Source of the DNA: Paracoccaceae bacterium | GTDB taxonomy: Bacteria > Pseudomonadota > Alphaproteobacteria > Rhodobacterales > Rhodobacteraceae | DNA length: 7,285 nucleotides | Direction of reading: 5' to 3' | Assembly (NCBI GenBank): GCA_003565055.1 | Contig: PXDM01000328.1 | Location: 1-7,285 of the forward strand | Part shown: piece by piece, positions 1 through 6,617 of the stretch | How positions within the stretch are numbered: the stretch's first letter is position 1 | Layout of the letters: every line of letters begins with the position of its first letter | Position numbers and translations under genes: made by a program | The notes under the pieces: generated by a model | Seen by the model: the letters and a program-made list of their open reading frames with translations, nothing else | The model's database searches: none | Told to the model about the DNA's origin: nothing

Positions 1-80
1 GACCCCACTCGACCCACGGCATCTTGACCCCGGATGAGGTCCATGCCAACCAAACCGAACCCATGAGAATGGCAGCCTGA
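1..80 (+). CDS. IS3-family transposase (OrfB-type integrase), C-terminal fragment
   Basis: The frame beginning at base 3 is open from the window edge to a TGA at 78-80. It reads PHSTHGILTPDEVHANQTEP followed by MRMAA and the stop. The H-S-x-x-G-x-L-T-P-D-E pattern close to the C-terminus is typical of the last part of the DDE integrase domain in IS3-family OrfB proteins, and an ending in -LAA or -MAA is common in that group. Only about 25 residues are visible, so I cannot tell whether the element upstream is intact. The identification rests on motif recall and is moderately secure. It marks the left border of the lasso cluster as mobile-element DNA. Confidence 0.7.
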   Translation, partial: PHSTHGILTPDEVHANQTEPMRMAA

Positions 81-142
81 TCAGAAACCCTGATCCACCT
101 TAACTTGGCTGCAATCTGGTCGACAAAGCAGGACCACCTCTG
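1..142 (+). mobile_element. Right end of an IS3-family element
   Basis: This stretch covers the transposase tail (1-80) and about 60 bases of non-coding DNA ending near GGACCACCTCTG at 131-142. IS3-family elements usually end a few tens of bases after the transposase stop, in an inverted repeat of this GG(A/C)CCACCTC type. The opposite end lies outside the window, so the repeat cannot be paired and the border at about 142 is an inference. No direct target repeat can be checked. Confidence 0.5.
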
Positions 143-228
143 TTTAATGGTTAAGCCGACTGCCAACTGGGGCGAGCCTTTTTTATCTGGCTTTAGGCGC
201 AAAAGTTGTATCAGCACGGGTATGCCGC

Positions 229-235
229 AAGGGAG
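229..235 (+). promoter_or_regulatory. Ribosome binding site of the first cluster gene
   Basis: AAGGGAG lies 11 bases before the ATG at 247. It settles the start, because two nearer or stronger-looking ATGs (222 and 237) are in another frame that stops at 261-263. The same AAGGGAG occurs before the PqqD-like gene. I see no convincing promoter boxes in 143-228, though the operon promoter must be here or inside the IS end. Confidence 0.6.
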
Positions 236-246
236 TATGTACCAGT

Positions 247-1398
247 ATGTTGCCATCCGATGAGTCGCTCGACGCGAGACTTGCGGAATGGCGGCGTGTT
301 GGCGCGCCGCACCAGATCCTGCGTGATGCGGATCGCGCGCGCCTCATGCACAGGATAGATCTCAACGGGATGGGTCCGCTTCTCGCATTGACGACCGATG
401 TTACCAGCCTTCCTCAAGATCTGGCGCAGTTGCTGCAGCATCGCTTGCTCGCGCGTGAGATGTGGGAGGAACAACACAAGCGCGTCTTGGCACTGGCGCT
501 AGACGCTCTGACGGACGCGGGTCTTTCCCCGATCCTCATGAAGGGCACGGCGCTGGCCTACAGCCATTACCCACGCCCGTCAGCGCGGGTTCGTGGCGAC
601 AGCGATCTGCTGGTTGAAGAGGATGGCCGCGCATGGGCTTTTGAGGCACTGGAGAAGGCCGGGTTCCGGCGAACTTTGGCAGTGGACGGAACAACTGCTT
701 GGGCCGAGGCGCTTTTCCAGAAGGCAGACCTGACAGGACAGCTTCATGACATTGATCTTCACTGGCGGCTGAATTCTTCACCGGTTCTCGCACGCCTTTT
801 CACTCATGCCGAATTGTTTGCACGCTCGAAGCCGTTTGAGTCGCTTCATTTAGTGGCACGGCGGCTGGGCGATGTGGACGCGCTGCTTTTTGCGGCAGTG
901 CATCGTCGTCTACATATCGACAGGCCCACACATATCTATCTCAATGGAGTTGCGCATCCGGTGATCGACAGCCTGTCGTGGCTTATAGATATTGCCTTGC
1001 TCTTTGATGCAATGGACACTGACACACGTTCGGACCTTGTTGAGCGCGCGATATCAAAAGCGATCGCTGATGTCTTGTCGGATACCTTGGTCCAAATGTC
1101 TACGCGACTTGGCTATCCAATCGAAACGGACATTCTCAAGCGTCTCGACATTGAAGGACCACGGCAAGTGTCACGCTATATCGCGGCAGGGCCGCTTCAG
1201 TCGATTTTCATGAACCTGTCGGCCACCAAAGGTTTACGCAGGAAGATACGTTTTTTGCGCGAAGTGTTGCTGCCGGACGAGGACTACATGCGCGCGCGCT
1301 TTGCACGCGGGCGATTTGACTGGCTTGCCGTCCTTCACGTGCGGCGGCTTCTGCCGGGCGCCATCAAGTATCTGCGTGCTCGGCGGAGCAAGTCATGA
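247..1398 (+). CDS. Nucleotidyltransferase-family protein (PF14907-like), lasso-cluster tailoring enzyme
   Basis: This 383-residue cytoplasmic protein belongs to the nucleotidyltransferase-fold family often found in lasso and other RiPP clusters. The active-site signature is clear: K99-G100-T-A-L, then R116-G-D118-S-D120-L-L-V, which supplies the two metal-binding aspartates, and a later D170-L-H-W173 that probably gives the third acidic residue. The length fits the family. The remainder (about 180-383) is mostly helical-looking, with no motif I recognise. Relatives sit next to lasso kinases in paeninodin- and pseudomycoidin-type clusters and are thought to modify the peptide, probably its C-terminal region, by a nucleotidyl or sugar-phosphate type transfer. 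The substrate here is unknown. The gene is first in the operon and its stop overlaps the exporter start by ATGA. Family assignment is firm, role inferred. Confidence 0.85.
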   Translation: MLPSDESLDARLAEWRRVGAPHQILRDADRARLMHRIDLNGMGPLLALTTDVTSLPQDLAQLLQHRLLAREMWEEQHKRVLALALDALTDAGLSPILMKGTALAYSHYPRPSARVRGDSDLLVEEDGRAWAFEALEKAGFRRTLAVDGTTAWAEALFQKADLTGQLHDIDLHWRLNSSPVLARLFTHAELFARSKPFESLHLVARRLGDVDALLFAAVHRRLHIDRPTHIYLNGVAHPVIDSLSWLIDIALLFDAMDTDTRSDLVERAISKAIADVLSDTLVQMSTRLGYPIETDILKRLDIEGPRQVSRYIAAGPLQSIFMNLSATKGLRRKIRFLREVLLPDEDYMRARFARGRFDWLAVLHVRRLLPGAIKYLRARRSKS

Positions 1399-3074
1399 GC
1401 ATCGCGGTGCTAAGAGACAAGCTCTGGCCATTTCGCTGGCCGCTTGCGCTTTGTCTTGTGCTGATGCTGGCAGAGAGCGCGGCAGTCCTGATAGTGCCCT
1501 GGCTGGGCGGGCGGATCGTGGGCGGGCTGCTGTCGTCGTCGCAACTGCCACTGGGCAGTCTGGCCGTTGGCCTGATCTGCCTCTTTGCGCTGAAGGCTGG
1601 TTTGCAGATCGCGCAGCGGCGCATGCTCGCAAACACCGCTGAATGGCTGACCGCCAGCTTGAGGATCGACCTTTACGACCACCTTCAGCGACTGCCATTG
1701 CCCTGGATCGACGACCGTCGGCGCGGTGATCTTTTGTCGCTGATCACGCGGGAAGTGGATGTGCTCAGCGAGTTTGCCACCGGGGCTGTTCTGGGGCTCT
1801 TGCCAAAAATCATTGTGTTGGCAGGTGCCATCGTGCTCATGCTTCGGATTGATCCGATCCTCACGATGCCCATAGTCATCGGTATCCCGGTCTTTTACAT
1901 TCTGCTCAAGCTCCTTGGTCGCAACATTCGCCTACTCGCGGGAGAGATCCGTGATGCCTATGCGCGAACGGTCTCCATCGCCGATGAGAATCTGTCCATT
2001 CTTCAGGCCCTTAAAGCCTACACGCGCGAGGGGCTGGAGGCCCAGCGATACACCGACAGCGTCTTCCGCTATCGTGACCTGCAACAGCGCATGATAGCGT
2101 ATCAGAGCCTGCTCGGGCCGCTGGTGCAACTTGTCGCAGCCACATCTGTGGTCCTCGTTCTGTGGCTGGCCGGAGGCAGGGTAACCGAGGGGACGATGAC
2201 CCCGGCAGATCTGGTAAGTTTCCTTCTTTATGCTGGCCTGTTGACACAGCCCGTCGCAGGTCTCGCCGATCTCTGGGGGCAGTTTCAGCACGCCCGCGGC
2301 GCACTCAGGCATATGGATGAGGTGCTCGCAATTCGCCCTGAAGGTAAGGGTGGGCGTTCTCTTGCAAATGTAAATGGCGCGATCCGCTTCGAGGATGTGT
2401 GCTTCGGGTATATAAACCGTCCACCACTTCTTACCGGGATCAGCTTCGACATTGCCGCCGGTGAAACCGTGGCGATCACCGGCGAAAACGGTGCAGGCAA
2501 AACAACTCTGTTGGACCTTTTGCTGCGGTTTCGTGATCCGAACAAAGGACGCATCCTGCTCGACGGAGACGATATATCAGAACTGGACCTGGCGGCCTAC
2601 CGTGGGCAGATCGCGTTGGTGCCGCAGCGCGTCGCTCTGGTCGACGGCACGATCGCCGACAATATCCGATTTGGTGATCCCGAAGCGACACGCGCCCGGA
2701 TCGAAACCGCAGCCCGTGAAGCAGAGGCCTGGGGATTTATAGGCGAGCTTCCCGATGGACTCGACACGCAGATCGGAGAGCGCGGCATCCGCCTGTCAGG
2801 GGGCCAGCGCCAGCGCATCGCGTTGGCGCGTGCGCTTTTGAAAAAGCCTGCCATACTTGTTCTGGACGAACCGACCGCGATGTTCGACCCCGAAGGCGAA
2901 GCGCGGTTCGTCGAGATTGCCCGCACTGCCCTCAAGGGGCGCACGGTGATCCTCATCACGCATCGCCCTGCAAGTCTCATACTTGCGGATCGGATCCTGA
3001 GGCTTCACAAGGGTGCTCTTTACGAGAGCTCTCCGACCGGAAGCCCCTCATCAGTGGGAGAGTTGCGGGCATGA
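1395..3074 (+). CDS. ABC exporter (fused membrane and ATPase domains), lasso peptide export
   Basis: A 559-residue half-transporter with an N-terminal type-1 exporter membrane domain (hydrophobic stretches near 15-35, 53-71, 131-150, 157-174, 240-262 and 270-290) and a C-terminal ATPase domain from about 330. The ATPase motifs are all present: Walker A GENGAGKTT (363-371), Q-loop V-P-Q411, signature LSGGQ (467-471), Walker B LVLDEP (488-493) and H-loop His523. It should act as a homodimer in the inner membrane. There is no N-terminal C39 peptidase domain, so it does not cut a leader itself, which fits a separate leader peptidase in this cluster. The start has GGAG at 1385-1388, six bases upstream, and overlaps the previous stop. 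By analogy with other lasso D proteins it exports, and gives immunity to, the mature peptide. Substrate assignment comes from context. Confidence 0.92.
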   Translation: MSIAVLRDKLWPFRWPLALCLVLMLAESAAVLIVPWLGGRIVGGLLSSSQLPLGSLAVGLICLFALKAGLQIAQRRMLANTAEWLTASLRIDLYDHLQRLPLPWIDDRRRGDLLSLITREVDVLSEFATGAVLGLLPKIIVLAGAIVLMLRIDPILTMPIVIGIPVFYILLKLLGRNIRLLAGEIRDAYARTVSIADENLSILQALKAYTREGLEAQRYTDSVFRYRDLQQRMIAYQSLLGPLVQLVAATSVVLVLWLAGGRVTEGTMTPADLVSFLLYAGLLTQPVAGLADLWGQFQHARGALRHMDEVLAIRPEGKGGRSLANVNGAIRFEDVCFGYINRPPLLTGISFDIAAGETVAITGENGAGKTTLLDLLLRFRDPNKGRILLDGDDISELDLAAYRGQIALVPQRVALVDGTIADNIRFGDPEATRARIETAAREAEAWGFIGELPDGLDTQIGERGIRLSGGQRQRIALARALLKKPAILVLDEPTAMFDPEGEARFVEIARTALKGRTVILITHRPASLILADRILRLHKGALYESSPTGSPSSVGELRA

Positions 3075-4942
3075 GTGGTATCTGCGGGATTGTGTGCTCT
3101 CGACGGTCTGCGCCACCCGATGGAGAGGCGCTGCGCAAACTTACCAGCATGCTGGAGCAACGCGGCCCGGACGGGACCCGGCACTGGACAGAAGGCAATG
3201 CGGCTCTTGGGCACACCTTGCTCGCTTCGACGCCTGAGGCGCGCGTCGAATGTCTGCCATTGGTTCACAGCGGGACAGGCTGTGTCATCACGGCGGATAT
3301 CCGGCTCGACAATCGCGAAGAACTCGCCGCATTGCTGTCGGTTGATCTGACCGCCCGCGTAGTGGGCGACGGCGAGCTTGTTCTTCTGGCGTATCTCAAA
3401 TGGGGGGAGGGCTGTCCCGAACACCTGCTCGGGGATTTTGCTTTCGCGATCTGGGATCCGCGGGACCGAAAGCTCTTTGCGGCCCGCGACCAGATGGGCG
3501 TGAAGCAACTGATCTACGGGGTCACAGACGGATCGCGGCTGATCTTCGCCTCCCGCCCCAAAGCCGTGCGCAGCATCGCGCCCGATGCCTTTCCCCTTAA
3601 CGAAGGGCGGATCGCCGACTTTCTTGAGGACATGGAGGGGATCGACCGGACATCGACCTTTTTTCGCGGGATATTTCGCCTGCCGCCGGCACACCGACTT
3701 GTCTTTGATGCGAACGGGCTGCGCATCTCGCGCTACTGGGACATGGAGATGCCGCCGGAACTGATCGGTCTGAGCGACGCTGAATACGAGGAAGCCTTTC
3801 TGGAGGTCTTCACCGACGCCGTGCGCGCGCGCTTGCGCAGCGACGGTCCGGTGGGCGCGATGATGAGTGGCGGGATGGATTCCGGCTCTGTCGTGGCGAT
3901 CGCCTCTGATCTACTTGCGCAGGCCGGGGGTGGCCCGCTGCCAACCTATTCGGTGGTCAATCCGAATGACAAGGACTGCAAGGAAACCCGCGCTGTTGAT
4001 GCCATGATGGCGGTGCCTGGCATCAGGCCCACACGCATTCCCTGCGATGGCCCCGAAGACATGCTGCAACTTCTGTTCGAGGCCATGCGCAACAGCGAAG
4101 AGCCTTTCGACAGCACGATGACTCTTCTCAGGGCGGTTTATGCCACGGCGCAGGCCGACGGGCTGCGCGTCGTTCTCGATGGCGTGGCAGGCGACGTCGT
4201 ATTCTCTGAAGGTGACGTCCATGCCCGGCTTCTGGCGCAAGGCCGATGGCGGGACATCCTGGAAGACGCTGCCGGGTCAAGGAAATTCTGGGGAGGTTTT
4301 GGGCCGCATCCGGCGTGGGCCCTTGCTACAGCGGCGTGGCGGGTTGCGCTGCCCGAACAGGTGCGCATGGCGCGGCACAAGGCCATGCGCGCGCTGCGCC
4401 CGCCCGCGCCCAACAGGCTGGGAATGGTCTCGGATGACCTCGCGCGGCGGGTGGATATCGAGGCGCGTCGCCGGCGGTTCTATTCTCGATCGCGGTCTGC
4501 TACTTCCGCGCCGCGCCTTGGGGCAGTCCTGGGAACCAATCTCACCGTCGGACGGGAAAGATATGATCGCGTCGCCTCGGAATTCGGGATCGAACCGCGT
4601 GACCCCTTCATGGATCTGCGTGTGATCCGCACCTGCCTGCAGATGCCGCCGCAAGTGATGCAGGCGAAGGGTTGGCCGAAATACCTGCTCCGTCAGGCAA
4701 TGCGCGAGCGCTTGCCAGACGCAGTCCGATGGAGGCAGGATAAATCGCACCTTGGGTGGCAGATGACCGCCGCAGTTCTGGGGCGAGAGACGGGTCTGGA
4801 CGAAGGTGATCTGAAACGTCTCCGAAAACTCGGCGTCGCCAACCAAGCCATGTCCGGTTTGCAGAGCATGCTCGAAGAAAAAAGCGCATTGACCAATAAC
4901 ACGGGCATCTTGACTTCTCTTGCGAGATGGGACATCTTATGA
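3071..4942 (+). CDS. Lasso cyclase (asparagine synthetase B-like, lasso C protein)
   Basis: A 623-residue two-domain protein. Residues 1 to about 185 form the glutaminase-like domain, with RGPDG (31-35), DNREEL (79-84), GDFAFAIWD (120-128) and A-R-D-Q-M-G-V-K (137-144). The start is M-S-G-I-C, so the catalytic Cys2 of true glutamine-dependent enzymes is missing, as is usual in lasso cyclases that need no ammonia. The synthetase domain carries the ATP-binding loop SGGMDS (266-271) and D370-G-V-A-G-D375. The C-terminal part has the family's P-F-M-D-L-R and K-Y-L-L-R-Q-A-M stretches. It should adenylate the side chain of core Glu8 or Asp9 and form the bond to Gly1. GGGAG at 3056-3060 precedes the start, which overlaps the exporter stop by ATGA. 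The precursor gene lies 19 bases downstream, which supports lasso rather than primary asparagine metabolism. Confidence 0.92.
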   Translation: MSGICGIVCSRRSAPPDGEALRKLTSMLEQRGPDGTRHWTEGNAALGHTLLASTPEARVECLPLVHSGTGCVITADIRLDNREELAALLSVDLTARVVGDGELVLLAYLKWGEGCPEHLLGDFAFAIWDPRDRKLFAARDQMGVKQLIYGVTDGSRLIFASRPKAVRSIAPDAFPLNEGRIADFLEDMEGIDRTSTFFRGIFRLPPAHRLVFDANGLRISRYWDMEMPPELIGLSDAEYEEAFLEVFTDAVRARLRSDGPVGAMMSGGMDSGSVVAIASDLLAQAGGGPLPTYSVVNPNDKDCKETRAVDAMMAVPGIRPTRIPCDGPEDMLQLLFEAMRNSEEPFDSTMTLLRAVYATAQADGLRVVLDGVAGDVVFSEGDVHARLLAQGRWRDILEDAAGSRKFWGGFGPHPAWALATAAWRVALPEQVRMARHKAMRALRPPAPNRLGMVSDDLARRVDIEARRRRFYSRSRSATSAPRLGAVLGTNLTVGRERYDRVASEFGIEPRDPFMDLRVIRTCLQMPPQVMQAKGWPKYLLRQAMRERLPDAVRWRQDKSHLGWQMTAAVLGRETGLDEGDLKRLRKLGVANQAMSGLQSMLEEKSALTNNTGILTSLARWDIL

Positions 4943-4950
4943 AGAATCAT

Positions 4951-4955
4951 AGGAG
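4951..4955 (+). promoter_or_regulatory. Ribosome binding site of the precursor gene
   Basis: AGGAG lies six bases before the ATG at 4962, in the 19-base gap after the cyclase stop. It is the strongest-looking ribosome binding site in the operon, fitting a gene whose product is needed in excess. A nearer ATG at 4957 is out of frame and reads only four codons. Confidence 0.75.
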
Positions 4956-4961
4956 AATGTC

Positions 4962-5129
4962 ATGTCGGTAAAAATCAGCGAAGAATTAATTTCTCCGGTC
5001 ACGCTGAAACCCATCGTTTATTCCTCACCAAAACTGACGGTATTTGGGACAGTTTCTGAGATGACCGCAGGGGGGTCAGGTACTGCGAGTGAAGATTCAA
5101 GCTCCCCGCTAGGGCAAAGAAGACCGTGA
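4962..5129 (+). CDS. Lasso peptide precursor (A gene), 55 residues
   Basis: A short reading frame between cyclase and kinase. The leader contains Y20-x2-P23-x-L25-x3-G29-x5-T35, the conserved lasso leader pattern bound by B1 proteins, with Thr at the penultimate leader position (T35-A36). Cleavage after A36 gives the core GGSGTASEDSSSPLGQRRP, with Gly1 as ring donor and acids at both Glu8 and Asp9. The tail is rich in serine (core 10-12) and ends in Arg-Arg-Pro. No aromatic residue is available as a steric plug; Arg17 or Arg18 could serve, as arginine does in capistruin. Counted by hand, GC is about 49 percent, clearly below the flanking cyclase (one 60-base sample was 70 percent), and the last codons include a paired AGA. 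Precursor identity is strongly supported by motif and context; ring size is not settled. Confidence 0.9.
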   Translation: MSVKISEELISPVTLKPIVYSSPKLTVFGTVSEMTAGGSGTASEDSSSPLGQRRP

Positions 5130-5140
5130 TTTAAAGATAG

Positions 5141-5177
5141 GTTGAGGTGAGCCTTTGTTCCGGCTCCAAACGTCAAC
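5141..5177 (+). promoter_or_regulatory. Possible hairpin after the precursor gene
   Basis: Eleven bases past the precursor stop, GTTGA (5141-5145) can pair with TCAAC (5173-5177), enclosing a second stem GAGCC (5149-5153) with GGCTC (5162-5166) and an 8-base loop. No run of T follows, so it is not a classical terminator. It could protect the 3' end of the precursor message or partly block read-through, raising precursor relative to the maturation enzymes. Hairpins in this position are known from other proteobacterial lasso operons. Folding was done by eye only. Confidence 0.4.
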
Positions 5178-5236
5178 TGTAGTGAGCAGAACTTGTGACG
5201 TGGCCGATCTGCATGGAAATCTGACTGCTGGCTAGC

Positions 5237-5887
5237 TTGATAAATCCGAATCCTGACATCGAAGAACAGCAAACTATACCCCGGCGATTGGCGCTTACTG
5301 GGAATCTGTTGATTTTTCACGCCGCCTTGATATGTCGATTAGATGCAAATATTGCTTTGACAGGTCCATCCGGCGTTGGAAAGTCTACCCTATCGACCGC
5401 ATTGCGGCGTTTATACTGGAATGTATGTGGTGACGACACCATCGTTGTGTTTTTTGACAGAAATCCCCCTGTCGCCCAAGCCCTTTTTCCCCGCCTGAGG
5501 TTGAATCCAGATTCAGCCCGCGCAGTGTGTGGCACTGACGAAGAAGATATTGGGATCGACAGCTTTGGCAAACACGTCTTCCACTTGCGCGAGGTCCACG
5601 ACCCCAAACCGCTCGACGCGATCTTCGTTCTGGCAGAGCAAGAGAAAACGGTCTCGGTCGAAAGCCTTCGGCCATCCGATGCCGTTGCAGCCATTATTGC
5701 AAACAGCTTTGCCAATGATCCGGATGACATTAAGGAGGCGTCAAGGCGGTTCGGGCTTGCAGCAGACCTCGCCAGCCATGTTCCTGTCTTTCGCCTGAAC
5801 TATCCGCGGGATTACGGGATTATCCCGCGCGTCGCAGTCGCAATCGACGAAACATTAAAAGACATGGCCACCGGGAAGGGAGTTTGA
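5237..5887 (+). CDS. HPr kinase-like protein (lasso peptide kinase family), possibly N-terminally shortened
   Basis: This 216-residue protein resembles the C-terminal domain of HPr kinase/phosphorylase (PF07475). Visible motifs are F-H28-A29-A (the usual L-H-A-S), Walker A GPSGVGKST (43-51), G65-D66-D67 (catalytic acids), F-P-R-L-R-L-N-P-D (84-92) and G111-K112-H-V-F-H. Relatives in paeninodin-type clusters phosphorylate the precursor or core on a C-terminal serine. The start is uncertain. The listed TTG has no ribosome binding site, no in-frame ATG precedes the Walker A, and the frame is closed by TAG-TGA at 5180-5185 and TGA at 5222. Family members usually have more sequence before the H-A motif, so the gene may have lost its 5' part or may use a weak start coupled to the precursor. 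The first 100 bases or so are AT-richer than the rest. Five bases separate it from the next gene. The fold is well supported; activity is not. Confidence 0.75.
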   Translation: MINPNPDIEEQQTIPRRLALTGNLLIFHAALICRLDANIALTGPSGVGKSTLSTALRRLYWNVCGDDTIVVFFDRNPPVAQALFPRLRLNPDSARAVCGTDEEDIGIDSFGKHVFHLREVHDPKPLDAIFVLAEQEKTVSVESLRPSDAVAAIIANSFANDPDDIKEASRRFGLAADLASHVPVFRLNYPRDYGIIPRVAVAIDETLKDMATGKGV

Positions 5888-5892
5888 ATCCG

Positions 5893-6186
5893 ATGCAGCC
5901 TCTGCCACCAGACACACCCCTGCGCGCCTCGACCGACTGTGTGGTCCGCGATGTATTGGGCGACATTGTCCTGCTCAATCTCCGCAACGGAACCTATTAC
6001 GGCCTGGATGAAACCGGTGCCGAGATCTGGGACATGCTCCAGAACGGCGCGGATCTTCAGACATTGACGGACACGCTGCACATGCGTTCGGGCGAAGATC
6101 GCGCTCGGATCAACGCGGATCTGCTAACTTTCCTGAGCGACATGCTGGAGCATAAGCTGATTGACATACACGACCCCGGCGAATGA
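5893..6186 (+). CDS. PqqD-like RiPP recognition protein (lasso B1)
   Basis: A 97-residue PqqD-family protein with the winged-helix RRE fold that binds precursor leaders. The diagnostic stretch is at about 20-49: V-L-G-D-I-V-L-L-N-L-R-N-G-T-Y-Y-G-L-D-E, then T-G-A-E-I-W-D-M-L. It should bind the Y-x2-P-x-L part of the leader and deliver the precursor to B2. I chose ATG 5893 because AAGGGAG (5876-5882) lies 10 bases before it. A TTG at 5884, three codons earlier and overlapping the kinase stop, is too close to that site. The gene overlaps B2 by ATGA, so the two subunits of the split leader peptidase are probably translated together. Length and motifs are normal for a lasso B1. Confidence 0.92.
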   Translation: MQPLPPDTPLRASTDCVVRDVLGDIVLLNLRNGTYYGLDETGAEIWDMLQNGADLQTLTDTLHMRSGEDRARINADLLTFLSDMLEHKLIDIHDPGE

Positions 6187-6617
6187 TGAGACCCGCCTCT
6201 TGGCCGACATTTCAGCGTCTGGAGTGTCTCTTTCGGGCGGCAGGAGCGCTGGTCATCGCTCGGGTGCGGGTCGAACTTGACGATCAGACTGTGCTGGCAG
6301 ATCTGCTTACGAAGGAGCACTGCGGCACTGGCCGCACCAGATCTGCAGGGCAGGTGTCCGAAGCCTGGCTGCGTGATCTCGCCTGGGCCATAAATGGTCT
6401 CGCCCGCAGGCTTCCCTTTCGCGCCGATTGTCTGGTGCGGGTTCTCGCGGCAGAACAGATCCTGCGCCATCGTGTGCCCTTCGAGATTCATGTCGGCGCG
6501 GGTCGCATGGATGATGAGTTTGCGGCCCACGCTTGGCTCACGTGCCAAGGCATCGAATTGACCGGCGGCGCGGTACCCGGTCTCGAGCGGCTCCAGCAAC
6601 AAAAGTCAAAGACCTGA
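6183..6617 (+). CDS. Transglutaminase-like leader peptidase (lasso B2)
   Basis: A 144-residue protein of the transglutaminase-like family PF13471, the cysteine protease that removes the lasso leader using ATP-dependent partners. The likely nucleophile is Cys83 in P-F-R-A-D-C-L-V-R, and the likely histidine is His116 in F-A-A-H-A-W-L, 33 residues later, close to the spacing in McjB. The third catalytic residue is less clear: the position 12 residues after the histidine, Asp in McjB, is Gly128, and the nearest acid is Glu125. The stand-alone length without an RRE domain fits a B2 that works with the separate B1. No good ribosome binding site precedes it, so translation is probably coupled through the ATGA overlap. 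It is the last gene of the operon; I see no clear terminator after it. Confidence 0.9.
   Translation: MMRPASWPTFQRLECLFRAAGALVIARVRVELDDQTVLADLLTKEHCGTGRTRSAGQVSEAWLRDLAWAINGLARRLPFRADCLVRVLAAEQILRHRVPFEIHVGAGRMDDEFAAHAWLTCQGIELTGGAVPGLERLQQQKSKT

Noticed and set aside
166..195. A possible terminator near GGGGCGAGCC followed by a run of T.
   Set aside because: I could not find a matching stem before the T-run, so it is not supported.
147..263. A 38-codon frame upstream of the nucleotidyltransferase with W-x2-P-x-L, reminiscent of a lasso leader.
   Set aside because: No ribosome binding site, W in place of Y, wrong spacing to the glycine, and no Asp or Glu in the possible core to close a ring.
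3071..4942. Primary-metabolism asparagine synthetase.
   Set aside because: There is no Cys at position 2, and it is linked to a lasso precursor, B1 and B2, so cyclase is the better reading.
5018..5320. A 100-residue minus-strand frame across the precursor and kinase start.
   Set aside because: It lies opposite the precursor, which has a strong motif and ribosome binding site. It has no recognisable domain.
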